Origin: Desulfobacteraceae bacterium
GTDB lineage: Bacteria > Desulfobacterota > DSM-4660 > Desulfatiglandales > Desulfatiglandaceae
Direction: 5' to 3'
Assembly: GCA_020349865.1 (NCBI GenBank)
Contig: CP070700.1
Location: forward strand, 4,145,999-4,175,555
DNA length: 29,557 nucleotides
A program made the translations under genes and the position numbers. Each line of letters starts with the position of its first letter. Position 1 is the stretch's first letter. Shown here in pieces: positions 23,441 to 29,557 of this stretch. The notes under the pieces are model-generated. The model had not been told where the DNA came from. It worked only from the letters and a program-made list of their open reading frames with translations, and made no database searches.

Positions 23441-23953
23441 ATGGCCTTTATAGAAAAGTTTTTAGGAAAGCGTGTGGAGATACCTGAGGATCGGCGCTAC
23501 AATGCAAAGCAGGGTCTCTGGGCGAAATCAGATGGGCAAGAGATTGTTTTTGGGCTGAGCGAACCGGCACTGGCATTGATGGGCGGTCTCAATGATTTGG
23601 ATTGGCTTATTAACCAGGGTGACACTGTAGAGAAGGGAGAGGCCGTGCTCTTTGCCATTACCGGCAAGATTTTATATCTCGATGCACCCGTAGGAGGGAA
23701 TATTCATTTCAATCCTGCGGTAAAGCATGACTCCACGATTGTATTAAAAGACCCTTATAACAGGGGATGGTTGTTTAAGATAATGCCCAATGAAGACGCA
23801 GAACAGGAATTGAACAGACTGGCTAACGGTCTGGAGTACGCGGAAAGCCTTAAAACAACGGAGGGAGGTAAGAACCCCGAAGGACTGAAAGGAGGAGTCT
23901 CGGGAATCTGTAAGGCTGTTTATACGGGCATCCGAGAGCAGAAGCTGTGCTGA
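23441..23953 (+). CDS. GcvH-like lipoyl-domain protein
   Basis: Protein of 170 residues with the glycine-cleavage H-protein fold: YNAKQGLWAKSDGQEIVFGL, then QGDTVEKGEAVLFAITGK, DAPVGGNIHFNPAVK and DPYNRGWLFKI. GcvH normally has ESVKAASDIYAPVSG with the lipoylated Lys 8 residues before Pro; here the only Lys (K76, ITGKILYLDAP) is 7 before, so lipoylation is possible but not assured. The C-terminus has about 40 extra residues ending REQKLC. AAAGGA precedes ATG 23441. No other glycine-cleavage genes are nearby, and it ends a cluster with rhodanese and thioredoxin functions. A sulfur-carrier role, as for lipoate-binding proteins of sulfur-oxidation pathways, is more likely than glycine cleavage. 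Confidence 0.82.
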   Translation: MAFIEKFLGKRVEIPEDRRYNAKQGLWAKSDGQEIVFGLSEPALALMGGLNDLDWLINQGDTVEKGEAVLFAITGKILYLDAPVGGNIHFNPAVKHDSTIVLKDPYNRGWLFKIMPNEDAEQELNRLANGLEYAESLKTTEGGKNPEGLKGGVSGICKAVYTGIREQKLC

Positions 23954-23962
23954 TCAGCACAG
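23945..23962 (+). terminator. Perfect 18-bp palindrome over the gcvH-like stop codon
   Basis: CTGTGCTGA/TCAGCACAG is a perfect palindrome whose centre includes the TGA stop; AAGC and GCTT outside may extend it with a bulge. Followed by TGCTTGTTGT, a weak T-rich tract. A likely end-of-operon hairpin. Confidence 0.4.
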
Positions 23963-24119
23963 TGCTTGTTGTAAAACGCTATTGCACCCTTATTTCCAGT
24001 CCTGACCTCGAGCCGCAATCCTTTTTCAGTGCGGACTAAAGCATTCACAAATAGCATCCTCGCGTAGCCTTTTTTTCTGTGTAAGAGGCGAACATCTTTT
24101 AATCAAACACAATTTTACG

Positions 24120-24611
24120 TCATGTAGTTCCAAAATCCTTCGGATCCATCTTTTCCAAAATCTCCTGCCACTTCTTTCCTTGTTTTGATTTATCCTCTGG
24201 TTCCACCTCCAGGTCTATCTGTTTGGACTTGTTGATAACACGTTCCGAGACAAAAATGGGGGCATTCATCCTCAAAGAAAGGGCCAGTGCATCGCTTGGT
24301 CTGGCATCTATGGTTATGCCTTCGCCGTTAATTGTGATATTGATTAAGGCATAATACGTATTATTTTTTAGATCACAGATTTCTACATTATTAACCTTGG
24401 CATCTATTAACCCCAAGATGTTTTTGAGCAGATCATGAGTCGTTGGCCTGAGAAATTTGACGCCCTGCAACTCACTGGCAATGGAAATAGCTTCAAGAAT
24501 CCCTATCCATATCTGCAGCGTTTTTTCCCCGCCAACCTCCTTCAGGATCACAATGGGACTCTTTGTTGAAGAATCCACCGCCAGCGCCGATATGGCCATA
24601 GATCTTAACAC
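24120..24611 (-). CDS. Bifunctional nuclease family protein (DUF151)
   Basis: Small protein of the bifunctional-nuclease (BFN/DUF151) family, 163 residues from GTG 24611. That start has AGGAG 8 nt upstream (the AGGAG lies inside a slightly longer open frame that begins at 24629). The family core is visible: SSTKSPIVILKEVGGEKTLQ, IWIGILEAISIASELQGV, RPTTHDLLKNIL, and TIDARPSDALALSLRMNAPI. The C-terminus is charged (EDKSKQGKKWQEILEKMD). Plant and archaeal or thermophile relatives are reported to have nuclease activity; the bacterial role is unclear. It is convergent with the selenoprotein cluster and stands alone. Confidence 0.88.
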   Translation of the reverse strand: MLRSMAISALAVDSSTKSPIVILKEVGGEKTLQIWIGILEAISIASELQGVKFLRPTTHDLLKNILGLIDAKVNNVEICDLKNNTYYALINITINGEGITIDARPSDALALSLRMNAPIFVSERVINKSKQIDLEVEPEDKSKQGKKWQEILEKMDPKDFGTT

Positions 24612-24629
24612 GATTCTTTCTCCTGGCAT

Positions 24630-25235
24630 TCTCGTTGTTCTCGAATCATGCGCCTATTTACTTGTCTTTGAAAACTAACATTGGTTGTAAGTTCTTCGAC
24701 GTCTCATCAGCGGATATTCATGGTATTTCGATCAATGAGAAGGACTTCACAAATTTCCTTTATATTATCCCAATTTTCTTAATCGGACACTTGATAGTGC
24801 CTTTATTTCATTTATGGATGGGCACTGGTTAAATGTTTATCATTTGTACATTTACTGAACCTAAGGCAATTACATTACTATCATTATCAAGAGTTATGCC
24901 AAATCAAGCAGCCACGGCAACCCAATTTTGCATATAAATTTCAGCTTGTTGACTAATATGGCCCTAAGAGAAGACGCGCATTCAGCAAAAAAACACCAAA
25001 TCATATGAAATTGCATCTTATTTATTGGTAAAATTTTACATACCTTTAATACGGAAATGCGAGAGAAAGAAATTAAAATGACTTGATTTTAGTTAAAGAT
25101 AGGTTGTATAGATGTAATCATAAATACTCGCCGTTTATGGCGGGTTGATTTGGTTCTGAGAGGAAGATCCATTTGTCAAAAGTGGCAACCTTAATTTTAG
25201 AACCAAGAGAATGCATAAGAAAGGGGGGTGTCACT
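24630..25235 (+). promoter_or_regulatory. Spacer with cold-shock gene promoter and long leader
   Basis: No convincing gene in about 600 AT-rich bases. A candidate promoter for the csp gene is TTGATT (25083-25088), 18 nt, TATAGA (25107-25112) preceded by TG. Transcription from about 25119 gives a leader of roughly 115 nt, typical of cspA-type genes. The leader holds a hairpin, CTCGCC-GTTTAT-GGCGGG (25127-25144). The rest (24630-25080) shows nothing I can name. Confidence 0.4.
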
Positions 25236-25436
25236 ATGGCAAATGGAACTGTAAAGTGGTTCAGTGACAAAAAGGGATTCGGATTCATTGAACAAGAAGA
25301 TGGTCCCGATGTATTCGTTCATCATTCAGCGATCAATGCCGACGGTTTTAAGTCTCTTAATGAAGGCGACCAGGTTACCTTTGACATAGAGCAAGGGACA
25401 AAAGGCCCGGCTGCAGTAAATGTCACAGTAGTTTAG
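25236..25436 (+). CDS. cspA: Cold-shock protein, CspA family
   Basis: Single-stranded nucleic-acid-binding beta-barrel of 66 residues, standard length. It starts at ATG 25236 after AAGGGGGGTG; an upstream frame to 25173 is leader sequence. [20 protein letters not shown] holds RNP1 (KGFGFI), DVFVHHSAI is RNP2, and the C-terminus is [10 protein letters not shown]. It acts as an RNA chaperone in the cytoplasm. The long hairpin-bearing leader suggests post-transcriptional control. It is a single-gene unit with a possible terminator downstream. Confidence 0.96.
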   Translation: MANGTVKWFSDKKGFGFIEQEDGPDVFVHHSAINADGFKSLNEGDQVTFDIEQGTKGPAAVNVTVV

Positions 25437-25456
25437 CTTTCTGGTTTGACCAGCAA

Positions 25457-25494
25457 TAAGGGCATTTCATCAAATTTATGACGGAGTGCCCTTA
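25457..25494 (+). terminator. Candidate terminator after the cold-shock gene
   Basis: TAAGGGCA (25457-25464) and TGCCCTTA (25487-25494) form a perfect 8-bp stem with a 22-nt loop, followed by GTATTATGATTATG rather than a clean T-run. It lies 20 nt after the cspA stop. Confidence 0.35.
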
Positions 25495-25607
25495 GTATTA
25501 TGATTATGAGATCAAATAAGGTAAAGAGCCGAACCCAGAGGACTTGGCTTTGGTTATCCTCAGAGGGGATATAGCTTTTTGGGATTTCAAGTGCTTATGG
25601 AAACAAG

Positions 25608-26126
25608 CTATTTGAGCGCCTCGATGACGGCCTTCATAAACGCCGGAAGATCATCCGGCATCCGGCTGGTGATCAGTTTGCCGTCTACGACCACCTCCTG
25701 ATCTATCCAGTTGGCACCCGCATTAACCATGTCGTCCTTGATGGCAAAAAATGAGGTCATTGTCCGGTCTTGTAAAATCTCAGCAGAAGCAAGCATCCAG
25801 CCGGCATGACAAATGGCTGCAACCACTTTCCCGGTATCAAACACGTCTTTCACCAGCTGGACCATTTTTGGATAACGGCGCATGAGATCTGGCGCGTACC
25901 CACCCGGGATGACAACGCCGTCGAAATCTGCGGCCGACACCGTATCTGCGCTGACATCCGGCTTCGACTCAGTTCCGGGTTTACCGGTATAGACCTCGGC
26001 ACTGCCAGATCCTACGACCACAACCTCCGCCCCGGCTTCTTTGAGGCGATAGTACGGATACCAGAATTCGTGCGTGTTAAACATTTCCTCGATCAGAATA
26101 GCAACCTTTTTTCCTTCAATTTCCAT
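25608..26126 (-). CDS. DJ-1/PfpI family protein (protease/deglycase type)
   Basis: Cytoplasmic DJ-1/PfpI-superfamily protein, 172 residues, normal for PfpI/YhbO. Members are linked to protein or nucleotide deglycation and stress protection; older annotation is intracellular protease. ATG 26126 follows GAGGAGGTAACT. KKVAILIEEMFNTHEFWYPY opens the fold with the conserved Glu; DGVVIPGGYAPDLMRR and the nucleophile elbow VVAAICHAGW (C106, H107) are clear. The later GANWIDQEVVVDGKLITSR is the usual C-terminal signature. It is convergent with cspA and stands alone; stress-related expression is only inferred from the family. Confidence 0.93.
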   Translation of the reverse strand: MEIEGKKVAILIEEMFNTHEFWYPYYRLKEAGAEVVVVGSGSAEVYTGKPGTESKPDVSADTVSAADFDGVVIPGGYAPDLMRRYPKMVQLVKDVFDTGKVVAAICHAGWMLASAEILQDRTMTSFFAIKDDMVNAGANWIDQEVVVDGKLITSRMPDDLPAFMKAVIEALK

Positions 26127-26657
26127 AGTTACCTCCTCGCCCTCCCTCGGTTTTTGATATTTAGTCGACTTAGACGCTCTCAGAATTTAAGCGTATTCTT
26201 AAACGGCAAATTTCATCATAACCTGTTCCCAGTCAAGACAAATTGATTTTGCAACATTTCTGCCCTTCAACATGCTGTTGCTGTCTGGCGCAGCCAATCC
26301 CAGGCAGATCAGAGCGATGGTTCAGGCAGTTGGGCCCGGGAGAATGGTTTCTTGGCGCATGGGCGACGATGACCTGAAACGCACAGCACCCAATTCCTTC
26401 ACTCCCTGACTCCTGGGTGTCAACAGCTCAATCCAGGCGTATCGTCTCGACATTTCTGGTTGTTCTTTTATCACATTCTGTATCGATTATCCAAGACTTT
26501 CGCCCTTAAGCTTTAGTGTAACTAACGGGTTATTATATACCATATCTGGAGACAACTCACGCTCGACACACAAGCCTCCCCAATACTATACTCCTGCTTA
26601 ACAAAAGGGGCTTCTTATCAACTAACCCTTACTTTGTCGAAATTAGGTGAAGATAAA
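26127..26657. other. Spacer without a recognisable gene
   Basis: About 530 bases upstream of the DsrE-like remnant. The first half is GC-balanced, the second half AT-rich. A plus-strand frame near 26271-26410 (LLSGAANPRQIRAMVQAVGP) and a minus-strand one of about 43 codons are open but resemble nothing I know. No repeat or clear promoter was seen. Confidence 0.3.
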
Positions 26658-27014
26658 ATGGTTGTCGAGGGAGACTTAAAAGTACTATTTCATGCAAATA
26701 ATCTAGATATCTGGGAAGTTATTTTCGGCGATATTACCAATCTTTATAAAGATATTCAAAAAAACTCTGTTGAGATTACGATACTTGTTCATGGCTTTTC
26801 TGTTTCTGCTTATTCTTAAGAAGCAAAGTTATATAAAATGGAAAACTTTAAAAAAAAATGGTTCACTTTTTATAGATTATATAAATTCTTTAAAGAATAT
26901 GTGTATTGATGAATTGATGAACACAATCTGCCATCTTTTGTGGCAGTATTTAATTTAGCTGTCACAGAGATAATACAGAAACATACTAGTGGTTTTGCAT
27001 ATATTAAGCCATAA
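26658..27014 (+). pseudogene. DsrE-family protein, disrupted by two compensating frameshifts
   Basis: Starts at ATG 26658 with AGGTGA upstream and reads GDLKVLFHANNLDIWEVIFG and DIQKNSVEITILVHGFSVSA in frame, then hits TAA at 26817-26819. The homology continues in the +1 frame (LKKQSYIKWKTLKKNGSLF, INSLKNMCIDELM) and returns to the original frame from about 26931 (PSFVAVFNLAVTEIIQKHTS, ending GFAYIKP-stop at 27012-27014). The composite of about 118 residues matches the short DsrE/DUF1791-type family (KVVFHxxxLxKW at the start, GxAYIKP at the end). Sulfur-carrier-like fold; function lost unless the indels are sequence errors. The DNA is much more AT-rich than its neighbours, suggesting foreign origin. 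Confidence 0.65.
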
Positions 27015-27432
27015 TTCGTAAATTATTTTCTCATTGTTCGCCCACTACGCTCTTCTACCATAAAGTATATAAAAACAACTATATGAGCGACCAAAAAAAA
27101 TGGGCATAGACACTGCTGTCCTATGAAGTTCAAAAATAGCCGATGAAAGACTCTGCTATAGGGAAAATGCTGGCCTGTATTATTCATGATTTACTTCAAG
27201 TTGTCACAAAAGCATACTGCCACTCTCAGATGTGATCCAACCGCCATCGAAAACGACAACGACCTTTCTACCAAAAGGCTTCCAAAACTAAGTTATTTAT
27301 GGCAGACTGCATCCATAAGGGCGTCCTTGCCAAAGTGCTATCCGTTCAGTGGCTACAACAACTTAGCAGACACCCTATCCGGGCTAGGATAACTACATAC
27401 TAATCTAACTTATGCGAGGAAAGGAGATGCGC
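27015..27432. other. Spacer without a recognisable gene
   Basis: About 420 bases between the DsrE remnant and the deacetylase gene. A 68-codon frame at 27186-27392 has no start signal or recognisable family. AAGGAG for the next gene is at 27421-27426. Nothing else can be named. Confidence 0.3.
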
Positions 27433-28380
27433 ATGGTGGAAACAGGACTAGTATACGGTGAGATATATCTTAGGCACGACACGGGCCCCCACCACCCGGA
27501 AAGGGCTCAAAGACTTACTGCCATCCTTGAGACCCTTGAGGCCGCGGGACTTCTCGATAAACTTCTTCGAATAGAGCCCGTGCCGGCGGAAAAACATGTT
27601 TTGGAACTCTGCCACGAATCTAGCTACATCGACGAACTTAAGAGAGCGGTGGAAAGCTCTCGTCCTTTTTTGCACACTCCGGAATGCCCTCTAAGCCCCG
27701 CCACCTTAGAAGTGGCACTTTGTGCCGTTGGGGGTGTGCTCAAGGGAATAGACCAGGTGATGGAAGGCAGGGTGAGTAACTGCTTTTGCGCGGTAAGGCC
27801 ACCTGGCCACCACGCAGAAAGATCCAGGGCCATGGGGTTTTGCTACTTCAACAATGTGGCCATCGCGGCAAGGTATCTTCAGAAACAGCACTCCCTAGAA
27901 CGAATTCTGGTAATAGACTGGGATGTGCACCACGGAAACGGCACCCAACATATCTTTGAGGAAGATTCCGCTGTATTCTACACGAGCTTTCACCAAGACC
28001 CCTACTCCTGCTATCCAGGCACGGGACTGGCCTCAGAGACGGGAAACAACAAAGGAAAAGGATACACCCAGAACTTTCCCATGCCCCCGGGCGCAGGGAA
28101 AAAAGAGTATCTCAAAGCCATGGAAAGGGTTGAACAAGCGATGGAGAAGTTTAGGCCCCAGTTTGTCCTTATCTCCGCGGGCTTCGACGCCCACATGGCC
28201 GATCCCTTAGCGCACGTAAGGCTCACTAGGACAGGGTATGAAGAACTGACCCGAAGAATTAAGAGCGTCGCCGAGACCCACGCAGAGGGCAGGATTGTCT
28301 CCGTGCTCGAGGGCGGCTACAATCTGAAAGCCCTGGGAGAGTCGGTGGAGACCCACTTACGGGTCCTTATGGAAGAGTAA
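27433..28380 (+). CDS. Histone-deacetylase superfamily protein (AcuC/acetylpolyamine amidohydrolase-like)
   Basis: Zinc-dependent amidohydrolase of 315 residues that removes acyl groups from lysine side chains or polyamines; AcuC deacetylates acetyl-CoA synthetase in some bacteria. ATG 27433 is used because AAGGAG ends 6 nt before it; an in-frame ATG at 27412 is upstream of that site. Motifs: TGPHHPERAQRL near the N-terminus, the His pair in RPPGHHAERSRAMGF (H126, H127), zinc ligands D164 and H166 (IDWDVHHGNGTQ) and D252 (SAGFDAHMADPL), and LEGGYN with the transition-state Tyr (Y296). The active site is complete. It is a single gene with unrelated neighbours. It could regulate acyl-CoA synthetases such as the one at 17700, but nothing shows this. 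Confidence 0.93.
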   Translation: MVETGLVYGEIYLRHDTGPHHPERAQRLTAILETLEAAGLLDKLLRIEPVPAEKHVLELCHESSYIDELKRAVESSRPFLHTPECPLSPATLEVALCAVGGVLKGIDQVMEGRVSNCFCAVRPPGHHAERSRAMGFCYFNNVAIAARYLQKQHSLERILVIDWDVHHGNGTQHIFEEDSAVFYTSFHQDPYSCYPGTGLASETGNNKGKGYTQNFPMPPGAGKKEYLKAMERVEQAMEKFRPQFVLISAGFDAHMADPLAHVRLTRTGYEELTRRIKSVAETHAEGRIVSVLEGGYNLKALGESVETHLRVLMEE

Positions 28381-28783
28381 AAGTGAATTTAGCCGTGGTC
28401 TGAGAGGAGAAGATTTCCCAAGAGAAATCAGCCGGCGCAAAGGTCAAGACTAAGTCCTTGGTGTTCACAACCCTGGCAGTCGCCTTCTCGCCCTCGTTTA
28501 TTTCCGTGGACTTAGCCAAGGTCTTCACTGCTTAGGGTATGGTAGAGGTGATCTCAGTATGTGACCAGAGAAAATTTGTCGTTATCAGCTCAGTTACCTA
28601 CCTTACAAGTAAGATACATATAAGCATTATGAGGTCTGGAATCTCCGTTTGAACGGTTGCTACATTTTGTGACAGGTCCATTCGTGGCACCTAATAGCCA
28701 GCCACTAAGCTGAATGCCGTTGGTATAGAATACGTCCCCAAAACTTCAAGAACGAAGTAACCCCGAAAAAGGAGATAAAACTT
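28381..28783. other. Spacer before the PLP-enzyme gene
   Basis: About 400 bases. A frame around 28433-28533 (AKVKTKSLVFTTLAVAFSPS) looks like a signal-peptide-like fragment but has no good start and ends early; it may be a gene remnant. I looked for a SAM riboswitch, expected before some methionine genes, and saw no matching core. AAAAAGGAG (28767-28774) is the ribosome-binding site of the next gene. Confidence 0.3.
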
Positions 28784-29557
28784 ATGAATAATCGCAAACA
28801 TCCAAAGTCAGGAACTCTGGCCGTATGGGCCGGTGAGGATGGCCCCTTCTGGCAAGGGTCTACTCAGATCCCTGTTGTACACAGCGTTTCGTTTGGCTAT
28901 GACGATATGGATCAATGGTTGAAAGTCGGCCAGGGTCACGCGCCCGGGCACATATATAGTCGGAACACGAATCCAACGGTGCAGGCTTTCGAAGGAAAAA
29001 TTCGAAGATTGGAGGGCGCAGAGGCAGCTACGAGCTTTGCTAGCGGTATGGCGGCCGTCAGCAATACACTCTTCGCGTTACTTTGCCCAGGGGATCGGGT
29101 CGTCTCGATCAAAGACACCTATGGCGGAACCAACAAGTTGTTCACGGAATTCCTGCCTCGGTTTCAGATTGAAGCAACGCTGTGTGAGACGACGGATCAC
29201 GAAAGGATCGAAAACGCGATTGCTTCTGGCTGCAAGCTTTTGTTTCTGGAAACCCCCACTAATCCCACGATGAAGGTTGTAGATATAGCTTGGCTGGCAA
29301 AAAGCGCCCACGCTGTTGGGGCACTGGTAGCGGTGGACAACACCTTCGCCACGCCCATTATTCAGAGACCGCTGGAATTGGGTGCTGACCTTGTTTTACA
29401 CAGCGCCACGAAGTGCCTTGGAGGCCATGCCGATGCGCTGGGTGGAGCCGTCTGCGGTAAGTCAGAAGTGATCGAGCGTATCTATCATTACCGTGAGATC
29501 ACAGGAGCCGCTCTAGATCCGATGGCTGCTTATCTATTATTGCGTGGGATGAAAACA
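28784..29557 (+). CDS. Cys/Met-metabolism PLP-dependent enzyme (partial, right edge)
   Basis: Fold-type I PLP enzyme of the cystathionine gamma-synthase / O-acetylhomoserine sulfhydrylase / methionine gamma-lyase family. ATG 28784 lies 9 nt after AAGGAG; 258 codons are visible of about 390. Motifs: Y58-SR in GHIYSRNTNPTVQAFE (phosphate contact from the neighbouring subunit), ASGMAA, DTYGGTNKLF, LETPTNPT, D185 in VDNTFATP, and the PLP lysine K210 in HSATKCLGGHADALGG. It exchanges or removes sulfur groups at the gamma carbon of homoserine derivatives, or cleaves cystathionine or methionine. The sub-function cannot be told apart here because the C-terminal third is missing. An upstream terminator or promoter was not identified. 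Confidence 0.93.
   Translation, partial: MNNRKHPKSGTLAVWAGEDGPFWQGSTQIPVVHSVSFGYDDMDQWLKVGQGHAPGHIYSRNTNPTVQAFEGKIRRLEGAEAATSFASGMAAVSNTLFALLCPGDRVVSIKDTYGGTNKLFTEFLPRFQIEATLCETTDHERIENAIASGCKLLFLETPTNPTMKVVDIAWLAKSAHAVGALVAVDNTFATPIIQRPLELGADLVLHSATKCLGGHADALGGAVCGKSEVIERIYHYREITGAALDPMAAYLLLRGMKT

Noticed and set aside
23950..23976. Sec reading of the TGA ending the GcvH-like gene (giving a ...KLCU tail)
   Set aside because: No suitable hairpin lies 16-37 nt downstream; the TGA is inside a palindrome that fits a terminator better, and the extension is only a few residues.
24635..24832. 65-codon plus-strand frame with a hydrophobic stretch
   Set aside because: It begins inside the antiparallel BFN gene's upstream region, has no clear start signal and matches no known family.
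27186..27392. 68-codon plus-strand frame upstream of the deacetylase gene
   Set aside because: No ribosome-binding site, no recognisable motif, unusual composition for a protein.
28560..28783. Possible SAM riboswitch or T-box before the PLP enzyme
   Set aside because: No conserved SAM-I core or T-box motif could be found in the spacer.

Overview
This window looks like a chromosomal segment of an anaerobic Desulfobacterota (former Deltaproteobacteria) organism, probably a sulfate reducer or fatty-acid/dicarboxylate-degrading syntroph. The grounds are a tungsten-type aldehyde:ferredoxin oxidoreductase, a glutaconyl-CoA decarboxylase-type carboxyltransferase, two TRAP transporters, a sigma-54 activator, many palindromic intergenic repeats, and several genes with in-frame TGA codons best read as selenocysteine (Sec). 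The genus cannot be fixed from the sequence.

Region 1 (1-13186, all minus strand) is a catabolic block. In transcription order: a crotonase-fold enzyme, a GcdA-like carboxyltransferase, an HMG-CoA-lyase-like enzyme, a PAS/sigma-54 activator, a class III CoA-transferase, an aldehyde:ferredoxin oxidoreductase, a short-chain dehydrogenase, and TRAP dctP, dctQ and dctM (dctM runs off the left edge). A good -24/-12 promoter lies just upstream of the CoA-transferase gene, so the activator probably controls the second half of its own cluster.

Region 2 (13487-19768, plus strand, divergent from region 1) is a GntR/FCD regulator, a second TRAP transporter (dctP, dctQ, dctM), a MatB-like acyl-CoA synthetase and a stand-alone receiver protein. 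Together regions 1 and 2 suggest import of an organic acid, probably a dicarboxylate, its activation to a CoA thioester, and decarboxylation or beta-oxidation-type processing. The substrate is not determined.

Region 3 (20373-23953, plus strand) is the most interesting part. It holds an ArsR-type regulator and three genes that run through four in-frame TGA codons: a winged-helix-like protein with a Sec-x3-Cys motif; a membrane protein fusing a rhodanese domain, whose two active-loop cysteines are both replaced by TGA, to a DsbD-type transmembrane and thioredoxin module; and a small thioredoxin-like protein. A GcvH-like lipoyl-domain protein follows. Hairpins with A-G-G-containing loops lie 20-26 nt after three of the four TGA codons, as expected for bacterial SECIS elements. 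The set looks like a selenium-dependent, membrane-spanning sulfur or thiol relay.

Region 4 (24120-29557) is mixed: a bifunctional-nuclease-family protein, a cold-shock protein with a long leader, a DJ-1/PfpI protein, a frameshifted DsrE-like pseudogene in AT-rich DNA, a histone-deacetylase-family protein, and the start of a PLP-dependent Cys/Met-metabolism enzyme cut by the right edge. Repeat-rich spacers of 150-600 bases separate most units.
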